From: Brachybacterium sp. SGAir0954
GTDB taxonomy: Bacteria > Actinomycetota > Actinomycetes > Actinomycetales > Dermabacteraceae
NCBI RefSeq assembly: GCF_005490785.1
Contig: NZ_CP027295.1
Location: forward strand, 1,736,001 to 1,800,000
Direction of reading: 5' to 3'
Length of the DNA stretch: 64,000 nt
Shown: in pieces, positions 19,732 through 28,214 of the stretch
Numbering within the stretch: position 1 is the first letter of the stretch
Layout of the letters: each line of letters begins with the position of its first letter
Position numbers and translations under genes: made by a program
The notes under the pieces: model-generated
The model's database searches: none
What the model was told of the DNA's origin: nothing
What the model saw: only the letters and a program-made list of their open reading frames with translations

Positions 19732-20571
19732 TCATCCGCCGAGCGGCAGCGTGCCCCGGCCCACCTCGGGGGCGGAGGAGAAGGCGAGGTCGAGCCCGGT
19801 GGCCTCGGTGCCCGCGGGGACGTCGAAGACGCCGTGGTAGACGGCGGTCTCGCCCGCGCCCACCGTGCCGAAGGCCTCGGAATCCGCGACGAGCGCCCGG
19901 TTCGCCTCCTCGGAGACGGGATAGCGGTCGCCCGCGGCGGAGACCAGCTCCATGGTGCCACCGCCGGAGCTCACCAGGAGCGGGGCCTCGCCGTCGTTCG
20001 TCATCTCGACGGTCACGACGACGAACTCGCCCTCGGGCTCGATCCGGCCGGAGGCGTCGCCCACGGAGCGCACGCCGACCTCGGTGGAGACCTCGCGGAA
20101 GGTCGCGGGGCCCAGGGCGACCGTCCCCGTCGCCGCGGCACTCGCGGCCGGGTCGGAGCTCGCGGTCGCCGCGTCCTCCCCGCCGCCGGTCAGGGCGCGA
20201 ACGGCGAGGATCCCGCCGCCGGTCAGCACCGCGAGCAGGAGCACGGCGGAGACGGCGATCGCGGCGATCCGGAGGCCGCGGCCGGAGCGGGGGGCGGGCT
20301 CGTCGGCGACGGGGAGGGCGGGGGCGCGGTGGGAGCGGAGCGGGGCGACGGCGGGCGCGGGGAACCCTTCGGGCACGGGGCGCAGCACGGCGCGCGGGGA
20401 GGTCGGGGCGGGCGGCTCCGCGGCGCCATCGGCGCGGGAGTCGGCCGCGGGGGCATCAGCGGCGCCGGGGGCCTCGGAGCTGCCGGAGGCGTCGTCGGAG
20501 CCGTAGTCGTAGCTGTGGGGTGCCGCGCCGGCGTCCTCCCCGGGCGTGGGATCATGGTCCGTGGTGTCCAC
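19732..20571 (-). CDS. Membrane-anchored DUF4352-like protein
   Basis: A 279-residue type II membrane protein. Residues 1-100 are disordered and Asp/Ala/Pro-rich, a single helix follows (LRIAAIAVSAVLLLAVLTGGGILAVRAL, about 100-127), and an extracellular beta domain at about 145-279 has EFVVVTVEMTNDGEAPLLVS and YPVSEEANRALVADSEAFG, the pattern of DUF4352-type telomere-repeat-binding-like domains found in actinobacterial surface proteins. The GTG start is tentative. It is transcribed divergently from infC. Function unknown. Confidence 0.78.
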   Translation of the reverse strand: MDTTDHDPTPGEDAGAAPHSYDYGSDDASGSSEAPGAADAPAADSRADGAAEPPAPTSPRAVLRPVPEGFPAPAVAPLRSHRAPALPVADEPAPRSGRGLRIAAIAVSAVLLLAVLTGGGILAVRALTGGGEDAATASSDPAASAAATGTVALGPATFREVSTEVGVRSVGDASGRIEPEGEFVVVTVEMTNDGEAPLLVSSGGGTMELVSAAGDRYPVSEEANRALVADSEAFGTVGAGETAVYHGVFDVPAGTEATGLDLAFSSAPEVGRGTLPLGG

Positions 20572-20634
20572 CGGTGCTCCTCGTCCTCGCGGCGCGGGCG
20601 TCCCCCTGCGCGATGCACATCACCCAGGACCCCC

Positions 20635-20662
20635 TGGACGCGGCGCTCTGCCCTGCTAGGAT
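20635..20662 (+). promoter_or_regulatory. Predicted promoter of infC-rpmI-rplT
   Basis: A -35-like TGGACG (20635-20640) and a -10-like TAGGAT (20657-20662) are separated by 16 nt. Transcription from about 20669 would make a 5' leader of some 240 nt containing several hairpins, including the terminator-like stem just before infC. Confidence 0.6.
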
Positions 20663-20668
20663 AGACGA

Positions 20669-20911
20669 CCGGAACATGTCTTCGGTCTGTCCGTCCCGTT
20701 CGGGATGGAGGGGCCGGGCAGTCCTCAAGTGGAGTCCCTCCCACCTCGTGGCCACCGTCCCGAGCGCAATGCGCCGGGCGACCGTCACCGGGTCAGTACC
20801 AGACCGGCCCTCACGGGTCGGCCGGCGTTCACGCGCCATGGTGTCGGGGCCTCCGCAGGAGCGGGGGCCCTTTTCTCATGTTCCGTGTCGACACCGAGGT
20901 GAGGAGCCACC
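20669..20911 (+). promoter_or_regulatory. Structured infC leader (putative attenuation leader)
   Basis: About 243 nt without a supported gene between the predicted transcript start and infC. It holds small hairpins (for example around TCCCGTTCGGGA at 20695-20706) and ends in a terminator-type stem. Leaders of infC-rpmI-rplT operons in other bacteria bind L20 or attenuate transcription; the same role is inferred here without a recognised consensus. Confidence 0.6.
20847..20874 (+). terminator. Rho-independent terminator/attenuator before infC
   Basis: GGGCCTCCGC (20847-20856) pairs with GCGGGGGCCC (20861-20870), 10 bp with one G-U pair and an AGGA loop, directly followed by TTTT. It lies 38 nt upstream of the infC start, inside its own leader. 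Position and T-run indicate regulated premature termination. Confidence 0.8.
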
Positions 20912-21541
20912 ATCAGCGAACAGCGCATCAACGGTCAGATCAAGGTCCCCAAGGTCCTCCTGGTCGGCCCCAACGGCGAGCAGGTCGGGATCGTCCGCGT
21001 CGAGGACGCCCTGCGACTCGCCCAGGAAGCCGATCTGGATCTGGTGGAGGTCGCCCAGGGCGCCAATCCGCCTGTTGCGCGGCTCATGGATTACGGCAAG
21101 TTCAAGTACGAAGCCAACATGAAGGCCCGCGAGTCGCGGAAGAACCAGGCCAACACCGTCCAGAAGGAAATCCGGATGGGCCTGAAGATCGACAAGCACG
21201 ACTACGAGACCAAGCGTCGCAACGTCGAGAAGTTCCTCAACGGTGGCGACAAGGTCAAGGTCATGATCCGTTTCCGCGGTCGTGAGCAGTCCCGACCGGA
21301 GATGGGCATCAAGCTGCTCGGTCGCATGGCGGAGGACGTCGCCGAGCTCGGTTTCGTCGAGTCGCACCCGCGACAGGACGGCCGCACGATGGTGATGGTC
21401 CTCGGACCCCACAAGAAGAAGGCCCAGGCGATGGCCGAGGCGCGCAAGCGTCGCACCGACGCCGAGAAGGCCGAGAGCAACTCGTCGAAGCAGGCCGAGG
21501 CGCCTGCCGAGGACGTCGCGCCCACCGGCGACGAGTCCTGA
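20912..21541 (+). CDS. infC: Translation initiation factor IF-3 with a non-canonical AUC start codon
   Basis: A 209-residue factor that binds the 30S subunit and checks start-codon choice. The conserved N-terminus [19 protein letters not shown] begins directly after ATC at 20912. An in-frame TGA lies at 20900-20902, with only GGA GCC ACC between, so no ATG, GTG or TTG is available; the next in-frame GTG (21044) would delete 44 conserved residues. The ribosome site GAGGAG is well placed. IF-3 discriminates against such starts, so the AUC start should give autoregulation as with AUU in E. coli. Core motifs [10 protein letters not shown] and [15 protein letters not shown] are intact; the C-terminal 25 residues are a polar tail. 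Confidence 0.96.
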   Translation: MSEQRINGQIKVPKVLLVGPNGEQVGIVRVEDALRLAQEADLDLVEVAQGANPPVARLMDYGKFKYEANMKARESRKNQANTVQKEIRMGLKIDKHDYETKRRNVEKFLNGGDKVKVMIRFRGREQSRPEMGIKLLGRMAEDVAELGFVESHPRQDGRTMVMVLGPHKKKAQAMAEARKRRTDAEKAESNSSKQAEAPAEDVAPTGDES

Positions 21542-21566
21542 GACAGCACGAAGGAGACAAGGCACC

Positions 21567-21761
21567 ATGCCGAAGAACAAGACCCACTCGGGCACCAAGA
21601 AGCGCATCCGCGTCACCGGCTCCGGCAAGCTCATGCGGGAGAAGGCGAACGCTCGCCACCTCCTCGAGCACAAGAGCTCGACCCGCAAGCGCCGTCTCGG
21701 GAACGACACCGATGTGGCCAAGGCGGACGTCAAGCGCATGAAGAAGCTGCTCGGCCGCTGA
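21567..21761 (+). CDS. rpmI: 50S ribosomal protein L35
   Basis: A 64-residue basic protein of the large subunit with the family signature [20 protein letters not shown] and [19 protein letters not shown]. Full length. AAGGAG lies upstream. It is in the usual infC-rpmI-rplT order, 25 nt after infC. Confidence 0.98.
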   Translation: MPKNKTHSGTKKRIRVTGSGKLMREKANARHLLEHKSSTRKRRLGNDTDVAKADVKRMKKLLGR

Positions 21762-21823
21762 ACCTCCTCGCGGGAGGAGAGTTCCCGCAGCACTGAACTC
21801 ACATACCAGCGAAGGAGAATCAC

Positions 21824-22204
21824 GTGGCACGCGTGAAGCGGGCGGTCAACGCCCATAAGAAGCGTCGGGAAATCCTCGAGCAGGCCAGCGGCTACCGCGG
21901 TCAGCGCTCGCGCCTGTACCGCAAGGCGAAGGAGCAGGTCCTGCACTCGCAGACCTACAACTTCCGCGACCGCAAGAAGAACAAGGGCAACTTCCGCCAG
22001 CTCTGGATCCAGCGCATCAACGCTGCGGCCCGTGCGAACGGCATGACCTACAACCGCTTCATCCAGGGCCTCGGGCTCGCGGGTGTCGAGGTCGACCGCC
22101 GCATGCTCGCCGAGCTCGCCGTGAACGACGCGCCGGCCTTCGCCGCGCTCGTCGAGGTCGCCAAGGGCGCGCTGCCCGAGGACGTCAACGCCCCCGCGGC
22201 CTGA
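21824..22204 (+). CDS. rplT: 50S ribosomal protein L20
   Basis: A 126-residue large-subunit protein with [20 protein letters not shown] and the central [20 protein letters not shown] motif, followed by [23 protein letters not shown] start, preceded by GAAGGAGAA. L20 is an assembly factor for the 50S subunit and in several bacteria represses its own operon by binding the leader mRNA. Confidence 0.98.
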   Translation: MARVKRAVNAHKKRREILEQASGYRGQRSRLYRKAKEQVLHSQTYNFRDRKKNKGNFRQLWIQRINAAARANGMTYNRFIQGLGLAGVEVDRRMLAELAVNDAPAFAALVEVAKGALPEDVNAPAA

Positions 22205-22214
22205 CTCCACCAGC

Positions 22215-23105
22215 GTGAACCCCGAGCGCCCGGACCAGTCCCCGATCACCTCGCCCCGCTCCGAGCGGGTGCGGCGGATCGCGGCACTGTCCGGGCGCTC
22301 CGCGCGTCGCAAGCAGGGGCACCTCCGCGTCGAGGGCCCCCAGGCCGTCCGCTCCCTGCTCGCCGAGCGCCCGGAGCTCGCGCTCGAGCTCTTCCTCACC
22401 GCCCGCGCCGCCGAGGACCATCCCGAGCTGGCGCGGCTCGCCGCGGCGGCCGGTGTCCCGACCCGCGAGGTCGACGAGACGCTCATCCGTGCCATGACCC
22501 GCGAGCCCGGCGGCGGGGAGGGCCAGGACCGCCCCGAGAGCGGTGCCGCGGGCGCCGTCTCGCCCCAGGGTGCGATCGCCGTGGCCCGCCTCCCCGAGGA
22601 GAGCGCCGGCGCGGCCCTCGCCGCGATCGCCGCGCTGCCCGCCGAGGGGCCGCTCACCGCGGTCGTCCTGCACGAGGTGCGGGACCCCGGGAACGTCGGC
22701 ACCCTGCTGCGCACGGCAGACGCCGCCGGCGCGGACCTCGTGCTGCTCACCCGCACGAGCGCGGACCCGTACTCCCCGAAGGCCGTCCGCGCCGCCGTCG
22801 GCAGCACCTTCCACCTCCCCGTGATCGCCGGCGCCGTGGCCCCCGCCCTGCTGGACGCCCTCGCCGGCCGGGGGATCACCGCCACCGCGACGAGCGGCTA
22901 CGCGAGCACGGACCTGTTCGAGGCGGAGCTGCCCGAGCGGATCGCCTGGATCCTCGGCAACGAGGCCCGCGGGCTCGACGAGGCCACCCTCGCCGCCGCC
23001 CCGCTCGCCGTGCGGATCCCGCTGGCCGGTCACGCCGAATCGCTCAACGTGCACACCGCCGCGACGGTGTGCCTCTTCGAGACCCTCCGCCGCCGAACCC
23101 GATGA
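22215..23105 (+). CDS. TrmH/SpoU-family RNA methyltransferase
   Basis: A 296-residue SPOUT-class 2'-O-methyltransferase. An N-terminal substrate-binding domain (about 1-115, with SGRSARRKQGHLRVEGPQAV) precedes the catalytic knot domain with VLHEVRDPGNVGTLLRTADA (motif 1), WILGNEARGLDEATL (motif 2) and VRIPLAGHAESLNVHTAATV (motif 3, with the SAM-binding knot). The target is probably 23S rRNA or tRNA; it cannot be set from the sequence. It begins 10 nt after rplT, in the order rplT-trmH-like that is common in Gram-positive bacteria. pheST follows further on. Confidence 0.92.
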   Translation: MNPERPDQSPITSPRSERVRRIAALSGRSARRKQGHLRVEGPQAVRSLLAERPELALELFLTARAAEDHPELARLAAAAGVPTREVDETLIRAMTREPGGGEGQDRPESGAAGAVSPQGAIAVARLPEESAGAALAAIAALPAEGPLTAVVLHEVRDPGNVGTLLRTADAAGADLVLLTRTSADPYSPKAVRAAVGSTFHLPVIAGAVAPALLDALAGRGITATATSGYASTDLFEAELPERIAWILGNEARGLDEATLAAAPLAVRIPLAGHAESLNVHTAATVCLFETLRRRTR

Positions 23106-23121
23106 AGGCGCCCACAGCCCG

Positions 23122-25215
23122 ATGAGCCCGAACCCCGCCGCAGCCTCGCCCCGCAACCGCGACGGCGGCCGCACCCTCCCCACTCCGCTCGCGGTCCCGG
23201 TCCTGCTCGCTCTGACGATCGCCGTGGCCCTGCTGGGGATCATCGCGACCGGCGCCGCCGCGCCGAACTCCCTCGTCCCGGCCTCGGGCCTGGTCACCTG
23301 GGGGATCCCCGCCGTGCGCGGCCTGCACCACCTGGGCCTGCTGCTCGCGGTGGGCGCCGGCGGGACCGCCGTGCTCCTGCAGCCCGGGCCCTCCCGCGCC
23401 GAGGTGCGCTCCCTGGGCGGCGGCCGCGGCCGGACCGTGCGCCTCGCCGCCGCCGGCGCCGGCCTGTGGGCCCTCTCCGCCCTCGCCCTCGTCCCTCTCG
23501 GCGGTCTCGAGGCGGCCGGCGCGGGGACCGATCTCGACGTCTGGCAGATCGCGCTCGGCGCGGACCTCGGCCGGATCCAGCTCGCCGTCGCGATCCTCGC
23601 CGGGTTCTCGGCCCTCCTCGGGCTGCTCGCCCGCAGCACCGTCGGCGCCGCCTGGGCGCTCGCGGCCGCGGGCCTCGGCGTCGCCGCCGTCGGCCTCGAG
23701 GGTCATGCCGGGGCGAGCCTGGACCACACCAACGCCGTCAACGCGATGGTGCTGCACCTCCTCGGCGTCTCGGTGTGGGCCGGCGGCCTGCTCGCGATCT
23801 CCCTGATCGCGCCGAGGCTGCCGGACGCCGAGCTCGCCGTCGTCGTGCGCCGCTTCTCCCCGTGGGCGCTCGCTGCGGTGGTCGTGCTCGCCCTCAGCGG
23901 CCTGGTCAACGCCTCGATCCGGCTCGACGGGCCCGGCGAGCTGCTCACCACGGCCTACGGTCGCGTGCTGCTGCTGAAGACGGTGCTGCTCATGGGGCTC
24001 GCCGCGCTCGGCGCCGCCCAGCGGCGGCGCCTCGGGGAGCGGCTGCGGTTCCGCCACCTCGCCCTCACCGAGGGCGTCATGCTCGCCGTCGTCATCGGGG
24101 CGTCGATCGCGCTGGGCCGCACCGCCCCGCCCGTCCCGCAGACCGTCCCGCTCGTCGGCGACCTGCGCCGCCTCGCGCTCGTGGGCTACCTGCCGCCCAC
24201 CACGCCCCTGGACCCGGCCGCCCTGGTCACCGTCTGGCACCCGGACTGGGGCAGCGTCATCATCGCCGCCGCGATGGCCGGGCTCTACCTCGCGGGTGTC
24301 GTGCGCCTGCGCCGCCGCGGCGACTCCTGGCCGCTGCTGCGCACCGCGCTCTGGCTTGCCGGCTGCCTCGCCCTCGTGTGGGTGATGAACGGGGGCGCCG
24401 CCGCGTGGGGCCGCTACCGCTTCGACGCGCACATGGTCCAGCACATGGCGATGATGATGATCGTGCCGCCGCTGTGGGTGCTCGGCGGCCCGGTCACGCT
24501 GCTCTCCCGCGCCGTCGCGCCCCGCACCGACGGCTCCCGCGGCCTGCGCGAGTGGGTGCTCGCGGCGCTCCACTCCGGGTACTCGCGCATCGTCTCGAGC
24601 CCGCCCGTGGCCGGGCTGCTCTTCGCCGGCTCGCTCGTCGTCTTCTACTTCACCCCGCTGTTCGAGCTGTCGATGCGCACCCACGTGGGCCACGTCGCGA
24701 TGACCGTGCACTTCCTGCTCGCCGGGTACCTCTTCGCCTGGGTGCTCATCGGCGTGGACCCGGCGCAGAAGCCGATCAACCCGGTCCTCAAGCTCATCAC
24801 GCTGCTCGTCACCCTCGCCTTCCACGCCTTCTTCGGCATCGCCCTGTACTCGGCGACCTGGATCGTGGCGCAGGACTGGTACACCGAGCTGGGGCTCTAC
24901 GCGCCCGCGCAGCTCGAGCTGATCCAGGCCCGCGGCGCCTCGATCATGTGGGCCGTCTCCGAGATCCCGACGGTGCTCTACGCGATCCTCCTGGTGCTCC
25001 AGTGGATCCGTTCGGAGGACCGCCGCGCCCGGCAGTACGACCGCAAGGCCGAGCGCGACGGCGGCGCCGAGCTCGCCGCGTACAACGCGTACCTCGCGGG
25101 GCTCCAGGGCGGGGCCCCGTCCGACGGGGACCAGGCCGACGCGACGGCGCCCGCCCCCGACCCGGCCGCCTCCGCGCGGGAGGACGGCGGGCCCGGGACG
25201 GGCGCCGGGAGCTGA
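23122..25215 (+). CDS. CopD-CtaG fusion: copper resistance / cytochrome c oxidase assembly membrane protein
   Basis: A 697-residue polytopic protein made of two modules. Residues about 20-340 form a CopD-like domain with about eight helices (GLHHLGLLLAVGAGGTAVLL, GHAGASLDHTNAVNAMVLHLLGVSVWAGGLL with conserved His, and LVNASIRL). Residues about 370-640 form a CtaG (caa3 assembly) domain with RFDAHMVQHMAMMMIVPPLW, MRTHVGHVAMTVHFLLAGYLF and FFGIALYSATWIV, rich in conserved His. The tail is hydrophilic and disordered. Fused proteins of this type are common in Micrococcales and are thought to carry copper to the oxidase; direct proof for this group is limited. Confidence 0.92.
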   Translation: MSPNPAAASPRNRDGGRTLPTPLAVPVLLALTIAVALLGIIATGAAAPNSLVPASGLVTWGIPAVRGLHHLGLLLAVGAGGTAVLLQPGPSRAEVRSLGGGRGRTVRLAAAGAGLWALSALALVPLGGLEAAGAGTDLDVWQIALGADLGRIQLAVAILAGFSALLGLLARSTVGAAWALAAAGLGVAAVGLEGHAGASLDHTNAVNAMVLHLLGVSVWAGGLLAISLIAPRLPDAELAVVVRRFSPWALAAVVVLALSGLVNASIRLDGPGELLTTAYGRVLLLKTVLLMGLAALGAAQRRRLGERLRFRHLALTEGVMLAVVIGASIALGRTAPPVPQTVPLVGDLRRLALVGYLPPTTPLDPAALVTVWHPDWGSVIIAAAMAGLYLAGVVRLRRRGDSWPLLRTALWLAGCLALVWVMNGGAAAWGRYRFDAHMVQHMAMMMIVPPLWVLGGPVTLLSRAVAPRTDGSRGLREWVLAALHSGYSRIVSSPPVAGLLFAGSLVVFYFTPLFELSMRTHVGHVAMTVHFLLAGYLFAWVLIGVDPAQKPINPVLKLITLLVTLAFHAFFGIALYSATWIVAQDWYTELGLYAPAQLELIQARGASIMWAVSEIPTVLYAILLVLQWIRSEDRRARQYDRKAERDGGAELAAYNAYLAGLQGGAPSDGDQADATAPAPDPAASAREDGGPGTGAGS

Positions 25216-25222
25216 GCGGGCC

Positions 25223-25843
25223 TCAGAGCCAGTCGCCGCGGGCGCGCTCCTGCTCCTCGCCGATCGTGGTGTCGTCGCCGTGACCGGTGTGCACCACCGT
25301 CGCGGGATCCATGACGAACAGGCGCTCCCGGATCGACTCCTCGATGGTGTCGCGGGAGGAGAACGAGCGGCCGGTCGCACCCGGGCCGCCCTGGAACAGG
25401 GTGTCGCCGGTCATGACGGCCTGCAGCTGGTCGAGGTGGTAGCAGGTCGAGCCGGGGGAGTGGCCCGGCGTGTGCACCGCCTCGATGTCCACACCTGCGA
25501 CGGTGAACATGTCCCCGTCCTCGACGTCGGCGTCCCAGGGCAGGTCGCCGTGGGTGAGCTTCCACAGCTCGGCGTCGGCCGGGTTCAGCAGCAGCGGCGC
25601 CTCGAGCGCCTCGGAGAGCTCCGGGGCGAAGCGCACGTGGTCGTCGTGGGCGTGGGTGAGCAGGATGCCCACGCACTCCCGCTCGCCCACGAGGCGCACG
25701 ATCGCCTCGACGTCGTGCGGGGCGTCGAAGACGACGCACTGCTCGTCGTCGCCCAGCACCCACACGTTGTTGTCGACGTCGAAGGTCTCCCCGTCGAGCG
25801 TGAAGGTGCCGGAGACGACGGTCCGCTCGAGCCGCGCGGTCAT
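25223..25843 (-). CDS. Metallo-beta-lactamase-fold hydrolase, S-formylmycothiol hydrolase-like
   Basis: A 206-residue glyoxalase II-like MBL-fold enzyme. The zinc motif THAHDDH (residues about 63-69) is present, with a later metal His in [14 protein letters not shown], Asp in [17 protein letters not shown], and the C-terminal [13 protein letters not shown]. Its ATG start overlaps the stop codon of the mycothiol-dependent formaldehyde dehydrogenase gene upstream (ATGA). In actinobacteria this partner is assumed to hydrolyse the S-formylmycothiol product to formate; that assignment rests on context. Confidence 0.9.
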   Translation of the reverse strand: MTARLERTVVSGTFTLDGETFDVDNNVWVLGDDEQCVVFDAPHDVEAIVRLVGERECVGILLTHAHDDHVRFAPELSEALEAPLLLNPADAELWKLTHGDLPWDADVEDGDMFTVAGVDIEAVHTPGHSPGSTCYHLDQLQAVMTGDTLFQGGPGATGRSFSSRDTIEESIRERLFVMDPATVVHTGHGDDTTIGEEQERARGDWL

Positions 25844-26940
25844 CGTCCGATCACCGCCACGGTGCGCAGCGTGCCGCCCTCGTGGAGGGAGTCCAGCGCC
25901 GTGTCCACACCGGCGAGGTCCGTGCGGCCGGTGACGAAGCGGTCCAGCGGCAGTCGCCCCTGCAGGAACAGGTCGGTGAGGTAGGGGAAGTCCCGCTCGG
26001 GGAGGCAGTCCCCGTACCAGGAGGACTTCAGCGAGCCGCCGCGACCGAACACGTCCAGCAGCGGGAGCGTGAGCTCCACGCCCGGCCGCGGCACGCCCAC
26101 GAGGACGACGCGGCCGGCGAGATCGCGCGCGTAGAAGGCGGTCTCGTAGGTCTGCGGGATGCCGACGGCGTCGATGACGACGTCCGCGCCGAAACCGCCC
26201 GTGAGCTCTTGCACCTTCTCCGCCACCTCCTGCGGGGAGAGGCCCTGCGTGGCGAGGGTGTGGGTGGCGCCGAGCTCGCTCGCCGCGGCGAGCTTCTTTT
26301 CGTCGACGTCGAGGCCGATGATCGTCGTGGCGCCCGCGAGCTTCGCGCCGGCGATCGCGGCGCAGCCCACGCCGCCCAGGCCGATCACGGCGACGCTCTC
26401 GCCGCGCTGGACCTGGCCGGTGTTCATCGCGGCGCCGAGGCCCGCCATGACGCCGCAGCCCAGCAGGCCGGCGACCTCGGCGGGGGCGTCCTCGGAGACC
26501 TTGGTGCATTGGCCCTCGTGGACGAGCGTCTTCTCCGCGAAGGAGCCGATGCCGAGCGCGGGGGTGAGCTCGGTGCCGTCGGTGAGGGTCATCTTCTGCG
26601 AGGCGTTGTGGGTGGCGAAGCAGTACTGCGGCACGCCCTTCCTGCACGCGCGGCACTCGCCGCACACGGCGCGCCAGTTCAGCACGACGTAGTCGCCGAC
26701 CTCGACGTGGGTCACGGCCTCGCCGACGACGGACACGCGGCCGGCGGACTCGTGGCCCAGCAGGAACGGGAACTCGTCGTTGATGCCGCCGTCGCGGTAG
26801 GCGAGGTCGGTGTGGCACACACCGGTCGCCTCGATGTCGACGATCACGTCGTGCGGGCCGGGGTCGGGGATGACGATGTCGACGAGCTCGGCGGGCGCCT
26901 TCTCGGCGCGGGCGATGACGCCCTTCACGGTCGTGGGCAC
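25840..26940 (-). CDS. mscR: S-(hydroxymethyl)mycothiol dehydrogenase
   Basis: A 366-residue zinc-dependent class III-type alcohol dehydrogenase that oxidises the formaldehyde-mycothiol adduct with NAD+. Catalytic zinc ligands are Cys42 ([14 protein letters not shown]) and the GHESAGRV Glu/His pair; the structural zinc site is [15 protein letters not shown]. The Rossmann motif is [20 protein letters not shown]. Mycothiol-type features include [14 protein letters not shown] and [20 protein letters not shown] start. It forms a two-gene operon with the MBL-fold hydrolase. Mycothiol use supports the actinobacterial assignment. Confidence 0.93.
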   Translation of the reverse strand: MPTTVKGVIARAEKAPAELVDIVIPDPGPHDVIVDIEATGVCHTDLAYRDGGINDEFPFLLGHESAGRVSVVGEAVTHVEVGDYVVLNWRAVCGECRACRKGVPQYCFATHNASQKMTLTDGTELTPALGIGSFAEKTLVHEGQCTKVSEDAPAEVAGLLGCGVMAGLGAAMNTGQVQRGESVAVIGLGGVGCAAIAGAKLAGATTIIGLDVDEKKLAAASELGATHTLATQGLSPQEVAEKVQELTGGFGADVVIDAVGIPQTYETAFYARDLAGRVVLVGVPRPGVELTLPLLDVFGRGGSLKSSWYGDCLPERDFPYLTDLFLQGRLPLDRFVTGRTDLAGVDTALDSLHEGGTLRTVAVIGR

Positions 26941-27038
26941 GGGGATGCTCCTTCAGCAGTGGTCGGGCTTGCCGTCCCAGGCTAGCGGGGAGCGGGGGCC
27001 GGGGCGGGCGCCGTGGCCCGACGCCCGTGCATCCCTCC

Positions 27039-27044
27039 TAGAAT
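27039..27044 (+). promoter_or_regulatory. -10 box TAGAAT of pheST
   Basis: TAGAAT lies 63 nt before the pheS GTG, predicting a leader of about 56 nt. The -35 region is unclear. The leader shows no recognisable T-box. Confidence 0.55.
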
Positions 27045-27106
27045 GGTCCGCGGTGCCCGCCTCGCGGCCGGCGCCTCCCGAGCACCCCAGGACGAAAGCG
27101 AACCCC

Positions 27107-28213
27107 GTGTCAGAGACGAACCCCGCGCCCGGCGGGCCCGCGATCGACGAGCAGGCGATCACCGCCGCCGTCGACGCCGCGCTCGCCGCGATCGCCGCGG
27201 CCCCGGACACCGCGACCCTCAAGCAGGTGCGCATCGACCACGTGGGCGACGCGAGCGTGCTGAGCACCGCGAACCGCGCGATCAAGGACCTCCCCAAGGA
27301 CCAGAAGGCCGCCGCGGGCAAGCTCGTGGGCCAGGGCAAGGGCCGCGTCCAGCAGGCCCTCGCCGCCCGTCAGGGCGAGCTCGCCGCCGCCGAGGAGGAG
27401 GCCGCGCTCGCGGCCGAGACCGTGGACATGACCCTGCCCACGGACCGCCGCCCCCGCGGCGCCGCGCACCCGCTGAGCACGCTCACCGACCGCATCGAGG
27501 ACTTCTTCGTCGGCATCGGCTGGGAGATCGCGGAGGGCCCCGAGGCGGAGTCCTCCTGGCTGAACTTCGACGCCCTGAACGCGGATCCCGAGCACCCCTC
27601 CCGCTCGCTGCAGGACTCCATCTACCTCGCGCCCGAGGGGTCCGGCATGCTGCTGCGCACGCAGACCTCGCCGGTGCAGGTCCGGGCCATGCTCGAGCGC
27701 GGCGCCCCGCTGTACGTCGCGTGCCCCGGGACCGTCTACCGGGCCGACGAGATCGACGCGACCCACTCGCCCGTCTTCCACCAGGTCGAGGGTCTCGCGA
27801 TCGACAAGGGCCTGACGATGGCGAACCTCGTCGGCACGCTCGACGCCTTCGCCGCGCACCTCTTCGGCGGGGCGCCCGTGACGCGCCTGCGCCCCAACCA
27901 CTTCCCCTTCACGGAGCCGAGCGCGGAGATGGACTTCCGCTGCTTCTCGTGCGACGCGCGTCTGGGCCTGGACCACGACGCGGACCCGGAGTGCCGGGTC
28001 TGCGGTGGCACCGGCTGGATCGAGATGGGCGGCTGCGGCATGGTCCACCCGAACGTGCTCCGCGCGGCCGGCGTGGACCCCGAGGAGTACCAGGGCTTCG
28101 CCTTCGGCCTGGGCATCGAGCGCATCCTCATGCTGCGCAACAGCGTCGCCGACATGCGCGACATGGTGGAGGGCGACGTCCGCTTCTCCCAGCACTACGG
28201 GACGGAGATCTGA
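27107..28213 (+). CDS. pheS: Phenylalanyl-tRNA synthetase alpha subunit
   Basis: A 368-residue class II synthetase subunit. The N-terminal coiled-coil that grips tRNA covers about residues 1-95, followed by HPLSTLTDRIEDFFVGIGWE, motif 2 (RTQTSPVQVRAML and CPGTVYRADEIDATHSPVFH) and motif 3 (FAFGLGIERILMLRN). A Cys-rich insertion, DFRCFSCDARLG through CRVCGGTGWIEMGGCGMVHP, is typical of bacterial PheS. The GTG start is placed by homology of the N-terminus (SETNPAPGG) and no closer start fits. pheT starts 1 nt after its stop codon. Confidence 0.97.
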   Translation: MSETNPAPGGPAIDEQAITAAVDAALAAIAAAPDTATLKQVRIDHVGDASVLSTANRAIKDLPKDQKAAAGKLVGQGKGRVQQALAARQGELAAAEEEAALAAETVDMTLPTDRRPRGAAHPLSTLTDRIEDFFVGIGWEIAEGPEAESSWLNFDALNADPEHPSRSLQDSIYLAPEGSGMLLRTQTSPVQVRAMLERGAPLYVACPGTVYRADEIDATHSPVFHQVEGLAIDKGLTMANLVGTLDAFAAHLFGGAPVTRLRPNHFPFTEPSAEMDFRCFSCDARLGLDHDADPECRVCGGTGWIEMGGCGMVHPNVLRAAGVDPEEYQGFAFGLGIERILMLRNSVADMRDMVEGDVRFSQHYGTEI

Positions 28214-28214
28214 C

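Noticed and set aside
20878-21285. ATG-started frame overlapping the beginning of infC
   Set aside because: Out of frame with the conserved IF-3 sequence; the protein is Arg/Gln-rich with no family features.
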